A stretch of 64,000 nt of DNA from Prorocentrum cordatum (GCA_963575745.1 CAUYUJ010017902.1:103501-167500), one strand, 5' to 3'. Counted from the first letter of the stretch, positions 10,514 through 21,793 are shown. Made by a program: numbers and translations. The notes: a model not told the origin generated them from the sequence alone.

Positions 10514-11052
10514 CTACCGCGCGGAATTTGGCTGCAAGTCCACGGTTTCAACGAGTCCCCGATCTGCAAGGAAGTCGCCGAGCTGCTGCTGCAGGGCCCC
10601 GAAGGCGCCGTCGAACACGGCGAAGCCGACGCGCGGGCGAGGAGCTTGCTCATGTTCAGGCCCAGCGAGCAGGAGTTCACGTGGCCGAACTCGGGGGCGC
10701 ACACTGTGCGCCGCTCGGGGTTCACACTGACGCACGCGTCCTACCTGACTTCCACGTTGTCGCAGGGCCAGACGCTGCGCAAGGGCGTCACCATCGACAG
10801 CGCGCAGGACGAGGACGCTGGCCGCACGGGCATGTCGGTCGAGGTGGCTGCCCCTTCTACGTCATGTTCTCCCGCGCCACGCGCATGCGGAACTTGCTGA
10901 TCCTGCGGCCGCCCTCGCGCAAGTTTCTGGAGCGCGGGCCGCTGGCGTCATTGCGGAAGGCGCTCAAGAAGTTCGAAGAGAAAGCGAAGACCTCCAGGTA
11001 TGAGGCCGAGCAGTTTGCCGCGGAGCTTGGCTTCGTGCTGCCTCCCGCATGA
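10514..11052 (+). pseudogene. PIF1-like DNA helicase, C-terminal fragment, frameshifted
   Basis: PIF1 helicases are 5'-to-3' superfamily 1 DNA helicases; this is only the C-terminal domain. The first frame (10514 to about 10840) reads LPRGIWLQVHGF, later LLMFRPSEQEFTWP and GFTLTHASYLTST-LSQGQTL with KGVTID, the late helicase motif containing QGQTL. The second frame, from about 10845, reads YVMFSRATRMRNLLILRPP (the conserved 'Y-V-x-x-S-R-x-T' helicase motif) and ends LGFVLPPA before a TGA at 11050-11052. The frame changes in GAGGTGGCTGCCCC, where a WWLHL-like segment would be expected, so a few bases are lost. The Walker A and B motifs are absent: the copy is 5'-truncated at 10514, where satellite sequence starts. 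PIF1-like copies of this form are numerous in dinoflagellates. A truncated retrocopy is the simplest reading. Confidence 0.8.
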
Positions 11053-11077
11053 GCGCCGCGGCGCGCAGCTAGAGGCC

Positions 11078-11192
11078 CGCGGGGTTGTCCCAACGGTCTG
11101 GCCCGCGGGGTTGTCCCGACGGCCTGCCCCCGCGCCCCAGCGGCCCGCGGGGTTGTCCCAAAGGCATGGCCCGCGGAGCTGTCCCAAAGGCT
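11078..11192. repeat. short tandem repeat GGCCCGCGGGGTTGTCCC
   Basis: Four to five copies with uneven spacing (22-50 bp), immediately 3' of the helicase fragment. Confidence 0.85.
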
Positions 11193-12204
11193 TCGCGAAC
11201 CAGCCGTCGGCGAATGCGCGCGCGCGCTGGCCGAGGCGGCGACGGCGCCGAGGGAAATCGATTTGTTTACCCCGACCAGGGGGAACGGGGGAGCACATGG
11301 AGAAGAAGCAAGGGAAGGACGACGACGGAGAAGGGATTGGGAAAGGGCGACGATGATGAGGTGGAGAAGGAGGAGGAGGAGGATAAATAGAAGGAGGAGT
11401 AGAAATAGGAGGAGGAGGAGGAGAGGGCAGAGCAAAGGGCGAGAGGAGGATGTCTGCCACGGCGGGGAGGAAAGGGCTAAGGGCAGACTGAACGGATTCT
11501 CATGCGGGGTCCTTCCGTCGGAGTAATTTCCAAGTCAATCGCCTGCTTAACCAGGAGAAAGTGATGGCAGGCCATGACTCGAACGAAAGCGCGACGGCTT
11601 AAGCAGCCTTCCTTTATTCCATTTACGTTTCGGTCGTGGGCTTTCGCTGCGCCACCTCCACTTGCCACTCCATTCATGATGGTTTTTCCTTTGTCCTCCT
11701 CTCTGCCCCGATTCGCGATGGCCATAGGGCCTGGCCTCTCTGTGTTGCCTACTCAGGCACCTGTTTGACGCACGTTTGCTGCTTAACGGGACAGGGCTTG
11801 ACCACACCGGCCATCCGCCTTTTGTCAGAGGATAGCCCACTGTGGCCTCTGAATGCAAGCGCGTGCACGTCGCGGCGTTGGCTGCCGCCCCTGGCGTTTG
11901 GCGATTGGCTTTATTTCACCATGGCCTCCCCCTCTTTCCTTTTTGTCTCCTTTCCCCCTTCCCGTGTGGCGGCAGCCAATTTACTGAAGGATATGCATAT
12001 CGACCTCCACAAGCGAAGACGCACACGTGCAGCCTTGTCTCGGTAGCCAATGATGCGTGGCACCAACCCGCGCTGCCTTTAGCGGAATGACGGCACACAA
12101 ATGTTGAAACGCCAGGCTGAATCAAAAAAACATTTCAACCTCTGTCCTCCCCCTTGTGAGGCACGACGTCTTACCTAGACCTCTATTCCACCGCACTCTC
12201 CTTC
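11193..12204. other. no gene seen
   Basis: A GGA-rich stretch (11300-11440) is followed by mixed sequence. Several open frames of 80-140 codons overlap on both strands; none has a recognisable motif. Confidence 0.4.
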
Positions 12205-12275
12205 ACATCCCTGATCAAGGCGAATCGTCTGGACATCGCTACTGGATGCGATGGGGGGTTACGCGAAGCGTCCAT
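12205..12275 (+). repeat. dispersed repeat, copy 1 of 2
   Basis: CATCCCTGATCA...CATCGCT.CTGGA...GGTTACGCGAAGC resembles 36879-36946 over about 70 bp (roughly 80 percent by eye). Confidence 0.6.
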
Positions 12276-12530
12276 GATAGAATCCTAGTATAGCTGAATA
12301 TGATACCTGGTCCAATGTTTATACCATCCTAGCGGAGCCCATCCTACACTAACAGAATCATATTATAGCTGCACCCAGCTCTGATTGCATCCTATGGATT
12401 CTCGATCCACCTCTGATAGAAACCTAGCATAACTAGATCAAGCTCGAGTTGAATTCTACGAGAGCTCGATCCACCTCTGATAGAAGCCTACTACGGGTTC
12501 GCCCCAGCCTTGATACCATCCTACGACGGC
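12276..12530. repeat. degenerate tandem repeat around 'GATAGAANCCTA'
   Basis: Phrases such as TGATAGAATCCTAGTATAGC, CTGATAGAAACCTAGCATAA and CTCGATCCACCTCTGATAGA recur with irregular spacing. Confidence 0.6.
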
Positions 12531-12604
12531 GGCTCGATCGCCGTCGTCGTCGTCGTCGTCGCTGACCAACGGAGCATGCGCCCGCGCCAGCGCCCACCGT
12601 CGTC

Positions 12605-12701
12605 GGCTGCAAGGGGGGGGGCCTCCATCGATTTGAAATTGTCCCCTTTGTAATTCAACCGGAGGGGGCGCGGTAGAACCTCCCCCCTTGCAAGTCAGGG
12701 G
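12605..12701. repeat. imperfect palindrome with poly-G/poly-C arms
   Basis: GCAAGGGGGGG near 12607 faces CCCCCCTTGC near 12690, and an inner TTGAAATT/AATTCAA pair brackets TGTCCCCTTTGT. Stable hairpin potential; no gene. Confidence 0.55.
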
Positions 12702-12939
12702 GGGGCCCCCCAGATAGGACACCCCCCTTCCAAGCGTCCACAGAACGAGGTTTTCGGAAATCGGAATATCGCAATCTAATCGGATCGGGCTGGCCGACAT
12801 CGATAACGAATCGGATCGATCGGATTGAACTGAACCTTGCACGTGCAGCAACAGAAAAGATTCGTCAACCCATGAGGAACAAGGAAATCATATCAACGAA
12901 AAAAATGCGATTCAAGCCCCAAAAAGCACCACAGCAAGT

Positions 12940-13200
12940 CACATTTCTGAACCGAATGAGGCCAGAACACCGTAGTGAAGCTCATTCCTAAATCTGAGAG
13001 AGCCTATATCAGGCCAGAACACTTGTAGTGAGCCTCATTCCTATACCAAATCGAGCCCGAGTATAATAGCGAGTCGCACTTCTGGGCCAAATCGAATCAG
13101 AACACCATAGCGAACGCTGCCGGCAAATTCCAGGCCGCCAGAACACCATAGTGAGTCGCACTTCTGGACCAAATCGAACCAGAACACCATGATTAGTAAG
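12940..13200. repeat. degenerate tandem repeat around CCAGAACACCATAGTGA
   Basis: At least six copies of (C/T)CAGAACAC(C/T)(A/T)(T/G)AGTGA, often with GTCGCACTTCTGG(G/A)CCAAAT between them. Confidence 0.7.
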
Positions 13201-13398
13201 CCCTGCCGGACCGCCGCCGAGCACGAGAGACGCCTCCCCCTGGCACCCCCGTGGAGATTCTGGCGAGAGGAACATCTGAACTCCGTAAGAACCCTCCAGC
13301 GAAACGCCATCAGGGAATGATCAAACAAAACTGGCAACCGATCTTCAATCAAGGAGTGTCGACGAGTGTGGCGTCGGTCGGCTGAATCACGGGCGAAT

Positions 13399-13567
13399 CT
13401 GAAGGGGCCCTGCGACACAGAAATAAATAGACACAAATAACAGGATTCCCCATATTTTCCTGCATTTCCTGGGTGCTTGCCTCCCCCCCGACTTCCCATT
13501 ATCGTCCCATATTTTCTCGGGAATCGACGACTTATTGTGTCTGTGTGTGTGTTTCTCCCCTCCTGAG
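13399..13567 (+). repeat. dispersed repeat, copy 1 of 2 (about 167 bp)
   Basis: It matches 50606-50771 end to end with small gaps, from GAAGGGGCCCTG through CATATTTTC, GGGAATCGACGA and TGTGTCTGTGTG to CTCCTGAG. Neither copy has an open frame across its length. Confidence 0.85.
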
Positions 13568-13621
13568 AATCACTCGCGCAAGACGCGTCGTGCACGACAC
13601 GGGCGCGCGCACTCGATGGGG

Positions 13622-13710
13622 CAGCCCTCCCTCCCCCCCTCCCCCCCTCCCCCCCTCCCCCCCTCCCCCCCCCCCCTCCCCCCCTCCCCCCCTCCCCCCC
13701 CTCCCCCCCT
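13622..13710. repeat. C-rich tract
   Basis: Tandem CCCCCCTC-type units on the plus strand. Confidence 0.95.
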
Positions 13711-13821
13711 CGATGCCAGCCCGGGCCCCCCTGGGCCGGGCGGGCGCGGGAGAGAAGGCCTGCTCTGTGCGGCGAGGCGCCGCGGCGGCCCTGCCCACCT
13801 CTCCGTCCAGCTGCCCCCTGG

Positions 13822-14078
13822 GAGGAGAGGAGGGGAGGAGGAGGAGGAGAGAGGAGGAGGAGGAGGGAGGAGGAGGGAGGAGAGGAGGAGGAGGAGGAGG
13901 GAGGAGGAGGAGGAGGAGGAGGAGGAGGAGAGGAGAGGAGGAGGAGGAGGAGGAGGAGGAGGGAGGAGGAGGAGGAGGAGGAGGAGGAGGAGAGGAGAGG
14001 AGGAGGAGGAGGAGGAGGAGGAGGGAGGAGGAGGGGCGGAGCAGGCGGAGGAGGAGGAGGAGGAGGAGGAGGAGGAGA
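13822..14078. repeat. GAG/GGA polypurine tract
   Basis: About 255 bp, almost uninterrupted purine on the plus strand, with GGAGGAGG and GAGAGGAGAGG sub-units. Frames through it encode poly-Glu/Gly/Arg and are not evidence of a gene. Confidence 0.95.
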
Positions 14079-15472
14079 CCCCCGAGCCTAAGCTGGGTCT
14101 GCTGGAGGCCAGAAGCGGGGAGCTCCGGCGGCCGCAGGCAGCAGTCCACCCTGCCGCAGGCAGGAAGCAGCTCCTGGAAAATCTTCGCGAGAACGACTCC
14201 ATGCTGTCATGTCCGAGCAGGGGGCCGCTGAGCTGGATTGGCTCAGACTCGTCCCAGGAACAAGCCAGAGATTCAGCGGGGCTCGGCGGGATGCTACCGG
14301 ATCGAACGGGACTATGCTGGATTAGGCCGGTCTTCGACCACGAATATACCAGCGCTAATGCTGAGCTTGACCTCCCACGCGTTGCATCATCGCAGGGGGG
14401 CGAAGAGGGGAGGTTTGGAGAGGTGAGACAGCAGGGGAGGGAAGACTCGCTGCACCAATGTCTCGGCCCTGCCGGCAGGTGTGCAGACACTCTCGCGAGC
14501 GCGCGCGCGCGCGCCACAGAGGCAGCGTGTGCAGTCCTTCCACTTGCCCGAGGCCATACTGCGAGGCTGCTCGTGAAGGTGGAAGTCCCCGCCGATCTCC
14601 AGCTCCTGGCTTCGGGCGAGGGCAGCCGGTCATCACGCAGGTCGGCAGATGCGGAGGGAAAGGAAACGACGACCATGGCCAAGACTGAACGCGGAAACGA
14701 TGTCGTCGATCTAGGTCCTCGTGCATCTTGGTCATCGCCAGCTCGTGGACTATCCTCGCGAATCGACGGCAGACAACATCGACCATGACAAAAGATCGGC
14801 GTCGACAAGATCGCATTATATCTTGGTCATGATCACCGTGCTTCTTCCCTCGGAGATGGTCTGCAAGCCCAATCTAGTGGCAGCTGTCAGGGCATGTGTC
14901 TCGCGTCTGCCAATCCCACCAGCCCTTAATAGGAGGAGAAAAATAAATTTACACAATTTGCTATTGATACGTTCTGGGGATTCCGGGATTTCTAACAGCC
15001 TTCGCGCGGGGTACACTTTGCGTCGAGTATTGTCTACTCTGCCTGGCACCGCTGGTCGGTCGCCCATTCGCCCTCAAATGAGGGCGTGAATGGTTCCGGG
15101 GGGGCCTCTTCCAACCCCCTTCTTCCCCTTCGGGGAGGGGTTTACCCCTCCCCCTAATTACCCCCTCCCCTGGGCCTGGACGGGGGGATCCGCGAGACGT
15201 TGGAGCGCCCAGGACGGCCTCGGCGAGAAGGCAAATATCTGCCGACACCCCCGCTTGCTGGGCGTATAAACGCGTGTGTCGGGTGCCTGTCCTCCTCCCC
15301 ATTTCCCCCTCCCCTGGGGCCCCGAATGCCGCTTGAGGGGGGGGAGACGCTCCTAGACGCATCCCCGGGGCCCCCGGAGCCCCTCCAGAGCCCCGAGACG
15401 CCTCAAGACGGCCTCAGGTGGTCCAACCGAAGCGCCAAGGCGGTCCAAAAAAGCAGCGAGATAGCCCAAGGT
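14079..15472. other. no gene seen
   Basis: Mixed sequence with overlapping open frames on both strands. 15380-15450 carries the CAAGACGGCC-type degenerate repeat. Confidence 0.4.
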
Positions 15473-15603
15473 ACAGTGGAGGCCAGTCCACAAGAAACCT
15501 TCCACAAGAGACCCAACCCTGAGACCCCAGGGCGTCCACTGCTTTTCGGTGCGGGAGCGTCGCGCTCTCAAGAAACCCAGAGGACCCTGGAGGCAAGCAG
15601 GGT
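15473..15603 (+). repeat. dispersed repeat, copy 1 of 2 (about 130 bp)
   Basis: From ACAGTGGAGGCCAGTCCACA through GAGACCCCAGG and GGGAGCGTCGCGCTCTC to GGAGGCAAGCAGGGT. It matches 57921-58073, which has about 23 extra bases near the end. Confidence 0.85.
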
Positions 15604-15779
15604 TTCACTTCGGCCATTGGGTCAGCATTGCATGGAAGGCCAGAACGGCAGCAAGTAGGAGTAGCAAGCAGGTGAAGCATGGTCGCATCTGGAGTGGGCG
15701 ATTTGCCGTCAATTCCTCAGTTGACTCCGAAGGGCAATCGGGTCGTTCTAAGCGGTCAGACATACCCAAACCATGTCTC

Positions 15780-15932
15780 CAGAAACGCTACTGCATTGTG
15801 CAATTCAATGCAATGCAACTCATTGTGCAAGGCAATGTGCAATCCCATGCACTGCCATGCGCTATGGAGCGCGCTATGCAATGCAACGCAAGGCTATGCG
15901 TTATGGCGTGCAGCATTATGATGATGTGATGT
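15780..15932. repeat. irregular GCAATG/GCTATGC repeat
   Basis: Short words GCAATG, TGCAA and GCTATG recur without a fixed period. Confidence 0.7.
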
Positions 15933-17460
15933 GGCATAACACGTCAGGTAACCGACTGCGATTCATGCCATACTGAACGAGAGCGGTGGCCCCCAGCCAC
16001 AAAAAGGAGGGCGGCAGTAGAACGAGGAGACGCCATAATGCATGAGCGACAGGAGGCAAAGAAAGGGAACGAGCCAAGGAGGTGCGCAAGGCGCACTCCC
16101 CACCAATCCTTTGGCGAAGTCTCAAAACTTCTCCTTCACTGCTACGCGCTGCTCGTTCCTCCCCCATCCTCTCTCACCGCCTCCCTCTCCCTTCTCCTCC
16201 TCCATCTCCCGATGCTCCTCCCTCTCCTCCGCCACCTCCTTTGCCCCCTCCCCCTCCGTTCTCCGACCCCCAACTCCTGATCCCCACTCCTTCCGTCATC
16301 CGTCTCTTCCGCCTTATTTATCTTTCCCGTGTACACCCCGTCTGCGTCGCGTTTTGCGGCCCAGCTGCCAGCGCCAAAGAGGGATGTGAGGACGTGGGGT
16401 GTCTGGGATGGGTCAGTTCTTCACTTCCCCCCTTCACCTCCCTTGAATTACCAGCCCATTTCCCCAACACCCTTATCGGATTACCCCAGACATGAGCATC
16501 TCGCCCTCTCCCCCTCCCCACCCCACGCCCAGTCCGCATGCGGACCCTCGTCCGCCCCCCGCGTGCACGGGGGTCCGACTACAGGGGCGCATTCGGAGCC
16601 CTTGTTGGGGGGGTCCCCTGAGAGCCCCAGGAAGCCTTTGATTGGGGGCAAGGCAATCCGCGAACAGACTTCAAGAGGGCCTCGGGAAGCTACCCAGTGG
16701 ATGCTACAGGGGGTCCATTTTGTTGCAGCATTTGTCTGCTGCCCTCCTGGAGTCCATCTTGAGCGCTCTCTTCGAGCCGTATGCCCGTCGCCGCCATTGC
16801 CCTCACTCCTTTTCTCATCCCCCATCGAGCCTGTCGCCCCATCCGTCCCCCCGCCCCGTTCCCACCCCCACTCTTACACGACGCTGGGAGGAGAATGGTA
16901 AGGAGGAAGAGCAGGAGGAAGAAGCGCCGACAACTCGGCCTCCCGAGTTCGGCCTGAACACATCATCCCGCCGACAGGCAGGTCAACCCACTATCCACCC
17001 TAGAGGTGCTTGCATCCCGTTTCGCGCTGTGAGGGCGGTGCGGATGATGGTGGTGGTGATGGTGGTTGTGGTTATGATAGTGATGATGGTGTTGATGGCA
17101 ACGGGGACGAAGGATATTAAGGGAGAAACTGATGTGAACTATAACACCAACCCTGTGTGTAATGAAAATGCTAATGCACCCGTACCCAGCGAACCATCGG
17201 GATGCACTTCTCAACACGCACTGGCGGCCAGTGCGCATGCGAGATCACGCGATCATACCCACTTGCTTCGGTCGACGGCTTGACGCATAGCCAGGCTTCG
17301 GCAACACCCCCAGAAGACCGCCCTGGATGCCTGGGGGCGGAGACCCCCGCTTGGCCCTATGACCTACACATCGATTTACGTCACGCCGTCGACGGAAACC
17401 AGTGATATGACTAAACCTGGGGGGCACTCTGCCCCAACTCCCTAAATTGCAAAATGCATT
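15933..17460. other. no gene seen
   Basis: CT-rich stretch (16140-16300) and GC-rich mixed sequence, then a GATGGTGGTG run at 17040-17095. No recognisable protein. Confidence 0.4.
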
Positions 17461-18579
17461 CTAACGAGCCCGCTTCGTGCCGCTGAGACGCGCGAGCCTG
17501 GGCCTCTTGGCAGCTGGCGCCTGGGACAGGCCCGTCGCCTCCCCCCCCAGGGGAGAGGCTGCAGTGGACGCCGAGGCGGGGCTCTGAGACAATGCCGACA
17601 TCGTCCCCGCCGAAGTCGAAATTGCCGACGAACTCCCGCTCCTCCGAAGGCTGCCTGTGGCTGGCGACGCTGGTGTGCCGACCGCCCCCTCTCGCTTGAC
17701 CACGGCGTGCCCGTCGCTGAAGACCGTTGCAGAACCGTCCACGATGCATTTCAGCTCGCTCCAGAAGGCGTCGGGCAACTGCACTTTCTTCTTCTCTTGA
17801 TGCTCCTTGATGAAGCTGGACGCTTTCGTCGACGCACTTGGGCCCTGTGACTGGAACCTCAGCAAGTTGACGCCCTGGATGAGCACCGTCGCCTGGTAGA
17901 ACTTCGCCAGGAGCGTCGACGCCACAGCGCATCCAGACGACGTAGTTGGATGCTTGTCCACTGGCGGCGACAGCTCAATGCGTTTTGAAATCACCGAAAC
18001 TTTGCCCAGCACTTGGTATATGCGGTTGTAGCTGGCCACGGTGGGAGGCAACTTCTCGTCCAGCAGGTCGATCGCCATCTTCATGTTGAGCACTCCGTCC
18101 TTGAAGATCGACTCCCACTGTGGCATCGTCGACTGGCACTCGGAGACCACGGCGGATAGGTATGTCATGCGATGCGCCATAACAGCATCGCGGCACCTCC
18201 CAGCAAAAGAAGCCATCTGCAGGGCCCAACGGCCCAACGATTGCAAGGGGATTCGCAAGCTCCATCCATCTCTCTCAAGCGACCTCCCAGCGTCGGCGTT
18301 GACCAAGTCGTCGATCACCTTCGCACGAGAAAACATGAGCACCAGCGCATTGACCTGGATGTTGCAAGACGGATGGGGTTCGATGCTCTTCTCAAACATC
18401 TCCTTACGCTCGGCGGTCGGGTCGATGAGGTAGTGCTGGAGCACCGTGGCCAGCATGAACTGGTCCCTCACAGCGCACATGACGTCAAACACATATGTCG
18501 CGATGTGCATTGGCACTGGCCAGTCCTCGCCCTTTCGGGGGTCCCGAGACAGCAACGAAACGCACTGGCCCCTGCTTAC
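17461..18579 (-). CDS. three-exon gene of unknown family, exon 3 (C-terminus)
   Basis: The frame runs from an inferred acceptor (GGCAAG, then GTAAGC; first exon base 18579) to the stop at 17461-17463. It encodes about 370 residues, starting VSRGQCVSLLSRDPRKGEDW. The body is helical and even in composition (HIATYVFDVMCAVRDQFMLA, MASFAGRCRDAVMAHRMTYL). The last 80 residues are Ser/Ala/Pro-rich and end in a basic patch (AAKRPRLARLSGTKRAR) that resembles a nuclear localisation signal. The phase-0 acceptor joins in frame to exon 2. I do not recognise the family and assign no function. Even composition and lack of internal stops over three exons make it look like a real coding sequence. Confidence 0.7.
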   Translation of the reverse strand, partial: VSRGQCVSLLSRDPRKGEDWPVPMHIATYVFDVMCAVRDQFMLATVLQHYLIDPTAERKEMFEKSIEPHPSCNIQVNALVLMFSRAKVIDDLVNADAGRSLERDGWSLRIPLQSLGRWALQMASFAGRCRDAVMAHRMTYLSAVVSECQSTMPQWESIFKDGVLNMKMAIDLLDEKLPPTVASYNRIYQVLGKVSVISKRIELSPPVDKHPTTSSGCAVASTLLAKFYQATVLIQGVNLLRFQSQGPSASTKASSFIKEHQEKKKVQLPDAFWSELKCIVDGSATVFSDGHAVVKREGAVGTPASPATGSLRRSGSSSAISTSAGTMSALSQSPASASTAASPLGGEATGLSQAPAAKRPRLARLSGTKRAR

Positions 18580-18675
18580 CTTGCCCCGTCCCCTCTACCG
18601 TCTCCCTAGGCCAGTCGTTTAGAAAGTTACCACTGAGGGACTGTTAGTGCGTGCCCGTTGCCCTCGCCCCCTGAC
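18580..18675 (-). other. inferred intron 2 (96 bp)
   Basis: Donor CAG|GTCAGG (GT at 18675-18674) and acceptor GGCAAG|G (AG at 18581-18580), both phase 0. AG followed by G at the acceptor is the usual dinoflagellate pattern. The exon 2 frame stops inside this interval and the exon 3 frame opens at its end. Confidence 0.6.
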
Positions 18676-20718
18676 CTGGCGACCATCTGCCAACACGGCG
18701 CCGCAAGTGCGCATCTCAGTCATGCTCGTCGCTTCGGCGAAGTCCTTCAATGCAGTCAGCGCCTTGTTGTGGGTGAAGCTTTCGAGCATTGTGTCAGAGT
18801 CGGCCGTCGTCTGCAGCGCCTCCACGACTTCGGAAGGCAAGGGGTCGTCGGCACCTGGCTTGCGAACGAGGCGCCCTAGGATCTGAGCATCGAGGGTTGA
18901 CACCAACACGTCATCCTGGACCGCACCGATCTCGAGGTCGCTGAAAGCCAACATATTGACCACGCGGGGGGCAAGCCAGACGGCCGCTGCATGCTGGTAG
19001 GTAATGTCGCCGAAGTTGGCCTTGAAGATCATGAAAGCCTCGCTGATGGAGTGAAAGACGTTCGCGTCTTGCACGGTGCTTTCGCCATGGAACAGAATCG
19101 CATTGACGCCCTCTAGCTGGTGTTGCAGGCGGGACAGGTTGATCGTGTGCTCCTTGGTCTTTGGATTGGTGGTGGTTGCATCGAATAGCGCATCGGACCC
19201 CCCATCAACAAACACGGGTAAGAGCTCCACGACCGCGCCCATGTAGTCCATCATATCTTTGAGGTTCTGACGGTTGTCCTCGAGCGTTGCCAACAGCACC
19301 TTCGCACACCCGATCTCGCCCAGCTTCTCGGCGAGCTCCACGTCACTGGTCCTCTTGGTCAAGGCCTCGGCGCACTTCGTCGTTCCGAGTACCATCGTCT
19401 GAAGCGCCTTGTAGAACTCCTCCGATTGGAGCCTGGTCGCGTGCAAGTCCCCCAGCGCAGCGATGACTTTCGACGCTTGTGACACTGCTGCAAAGCCAGC
19501 ACCGCCCTGCTCGACGATGCTCTCTGAGACTTCTACAACCGCACCTTGGGTTTCTGGTTTCGCTGCTGCTGCGCCTCCGACTGCAACCGATTCGACGGGC
19601 ACACGCAGGAATTCATCGCGTCCCTCTCCGGCCTTGGTGGCGCCGATCTCGTCCAGGACCCGAGCCAGAGGGCGAGACACGGTCTTGTGAAACACCGAAA
19701 CGAGACCGTATACACCATTGCTCAGCAGCTCCATGAAGTTCCCCATCGCGGCGCAGACGGGCTCAATATTATCCTTCAGCGCAGCGGGTGACCACCTCGA
19801 TGCACAGGAGATGATGCTCGTCTGGATGTCGATAATGGGCTTGAGCCTCTTCCCCAAGATCGCGTAGGTCATGACGTCCGACTCGTCCTCTGGCTTAGGC
19901 TCGTTGATGAACAATTCCATGTCCGTGTATGCCTCCTGGAAGCTCTCCTCAAAACGATTGCAAGCCTTGTCGAAAATGGCAGTTGCAGCATCGTCCTCAA
20001 CCCCTTTCGAAGCATGCCTCCTCGCTTGCTCCATGATGAAGATTGCGGGGGCGATGCCGACCATCGACTTTGCGATATTCTGGACAACGGCTCGCTGATC
20101 ATCTGAAGACTTGGTTGAGGTAGCGTTCTGGTTGATGAACTTCCGAGCTGCTCGAACATCAGCCGTCGTCGGCTTGTCCTTCTCATCTGGGAGCAAGCAC
20201 TGACACACGACTCTCACGCTGCAAAGGGCTGTCTCGACCTGAGTGGTGTCCATCGTCTTCTCCTCGGTCTCGAAGGTATTCACCCATGAACGCCAGATAG
20301 AGCTGGTCTCGTCTACAACTTGCATGCGAGTATCCATCGTCATCTCGCCCTTGGCTCCGATGCTCTGCCAGTAGTGCTCTAAGCTTTTCCAGACCATGAT
20401 GCCCAGCTGCACGGCGACGGGAAGAGTGATGTCGACCGCGTCATCGATGGGCAGCAGCCGGCCCCGATGCCTCCTGCCTGGCGCGGCCCCTTCTGCTGCA
20501 GGTGCCTGCGGAGCGCTGTTTCGCACCTCAGTGAGCTTCGTCATGTACTCTTCTGACATCTCGAGCACTCTCCTCAGCGAGCCAAGGTTGATGTGCCCGA
20601 TCGCCTGTCGTGGATGGCGACGCGGACTGCGGGTTGATGCGAAGCTGAGGGCACTGCCACTGCACTGACCCTGAATCCCTAACCCCCACAATTTGCACGG
20701 GGCCACGGCCACCCACAC
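18676..20718 (-). CDS. three-exon gene of unknown family, exon 2 (central part)
   Basis: This frame is open for about 680 codons. Protein-like sequence is clear from about 20600 (GHINLGSLRRVLEMSEEYMT) to ...LADGRQ at the inferred donor. The segment between 20718 and about 20605 may be intron: it is lower in quality and contains several possible AG acceptors, the best being CGACAG|GCG. The predicted protein is largely alpha-helical with no membrane segment or signal peptide, and carries acidic stretches (INEPKPEDESDVM). No catalytic motif is recognised. The opposite strand has only short shadow frames. It may be a dinoflagellate-restricted, multicopy family, but that is inference. Confidence 0.7.
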
Positions 20719-20758
20719 GAGAACTCACATCATCAAGTATACCAGCCTACCCCCACCC
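20719..20758 (-). other. inferred intron 1 (boundaries unresolved)
   Basis: Exon 1 and exon 2 frames differ by one, and exon 1 runs into a G-rich stretch ending in TAG at 20747, so an intron must lie between about 20800 and 20600. Several GT donors and AG acceptors satisfy the phase and I cannot choose between them. The interval given is only the minimum. Confidence 0.4.
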
Positions 20759-21793
20759 CCCAGACCCCTCAAAATCAGGTATTCCAGAAATCGTCAGCGT
20801 TGGCAGACCCCCAGCTTCGCGACCAACCCGCGATCCATTTGGCCATGCGACTGCCTTCGCCACGGATCCGCTTTCCATGTAGACGCTGAAGAAGATTGCC
20901 TTCAGGGTCACGAGCCCCACAGGCGGCGCGACCTCCAAGCCCCTGCACTTGAGGTACTTCAACTCGACCATTAGATGCGGCAGCGCCTCGACTAGCTTGT
21001 CATCGGTCTTGAATTGGGTCCACTGGTGGAACCACTTGTGGATTGCCAAAAGCCCCTTGGCACGCTCCTCAAGCTGCTTGAAGCAGACCTGGACATCCAG
21101 CACAGCCTTCCCCATGATCTTCGATTCGTGAGTCATGAGCCGCCTGGTCAGAGCGCCGACAGTGGCCGCCTTGAAATCCTTGTGCCAGTCGACGTTGCAG
21201 AGCCCGTCGACGTAACCATTGACGGTCTTCCTGATGCGCGCCAGGTGCTGGAACGCTGTGCCCCTGGGGAACTCCTCATCCAATGACAGAGGCGTCGGAT
21301 GGCCTTGCCACCTGGCGGGGTCCAGAGTTGTTGATGGGATCTCTCCGTCGCCATCGGACTCCCGTGCCGCGTACTCGCCCTCATCCTCATCGGCCATCTC
21401 CTCGCCGATGCCTGACGCCTCCCGTTGGGCCGAATCGCCGATGGCACGGGCCGTCGCCTTCGACGCCGACCTATTGAGTAGGCGAGGGCCGATGTCGGAA
21501 GTCAAGTCGATCAGCGTGGTGGTCCACTGCGAGGCTGCTGGCACCGCAGGCTGCTCCGCAGCCTCAGCGTCCTCGATCTCCTCTTTGACGTTCTCTGCAG
21601 CCACCTCCTCGTCGGCGGTGTTCCCATGGGCGCTGCATCCCTCCAACGCCATATCATGCTCGGGGCTGGCGAACCACCCAGACTCCCGCTCTGGGTCATC
21701 CTTCGGGCTCAAAGTGATCGGGCCGAGCCCCAGCAGCACGTCGTCGCTAGAGACGCTGCGGGTATGCAACTCATCTTTCACTGGAACCGACAT
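20759..21793 (-). CDS. three-exon gene of unknown family, exon 1 (N-terminus)
   Basis: The start ATG at 21793-21791 is the first in frame after the SL relic (21843-21860). The first 170 residues are acidic and low in complexity (VAAENVKEEIEDAEAAEQPA) with Ser/Thr and likely disordered. The later part is structured (RGTAFQHLARIRKTVNGYVD, HKWFHQWTQFKTDDKLVEAL, APPVGLVTLKAIFFSVYMES) and reads to about SGIPDFEG, where an intron begins. With exons 2 and 3 it gives a protein of about 1,400 residues. Acidic N-terminus, helical middle and basic C-terminal tail would suit a nuclear protein, but this is speculation. No family is recognised. Confidence 0.7.

Noticed and set aside
13535-14788. Long frames on both strands through the C-rich and GAG tracts
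   Set aside because: Composition only (poly-Pro/Ser, poly-Glu/Arg).
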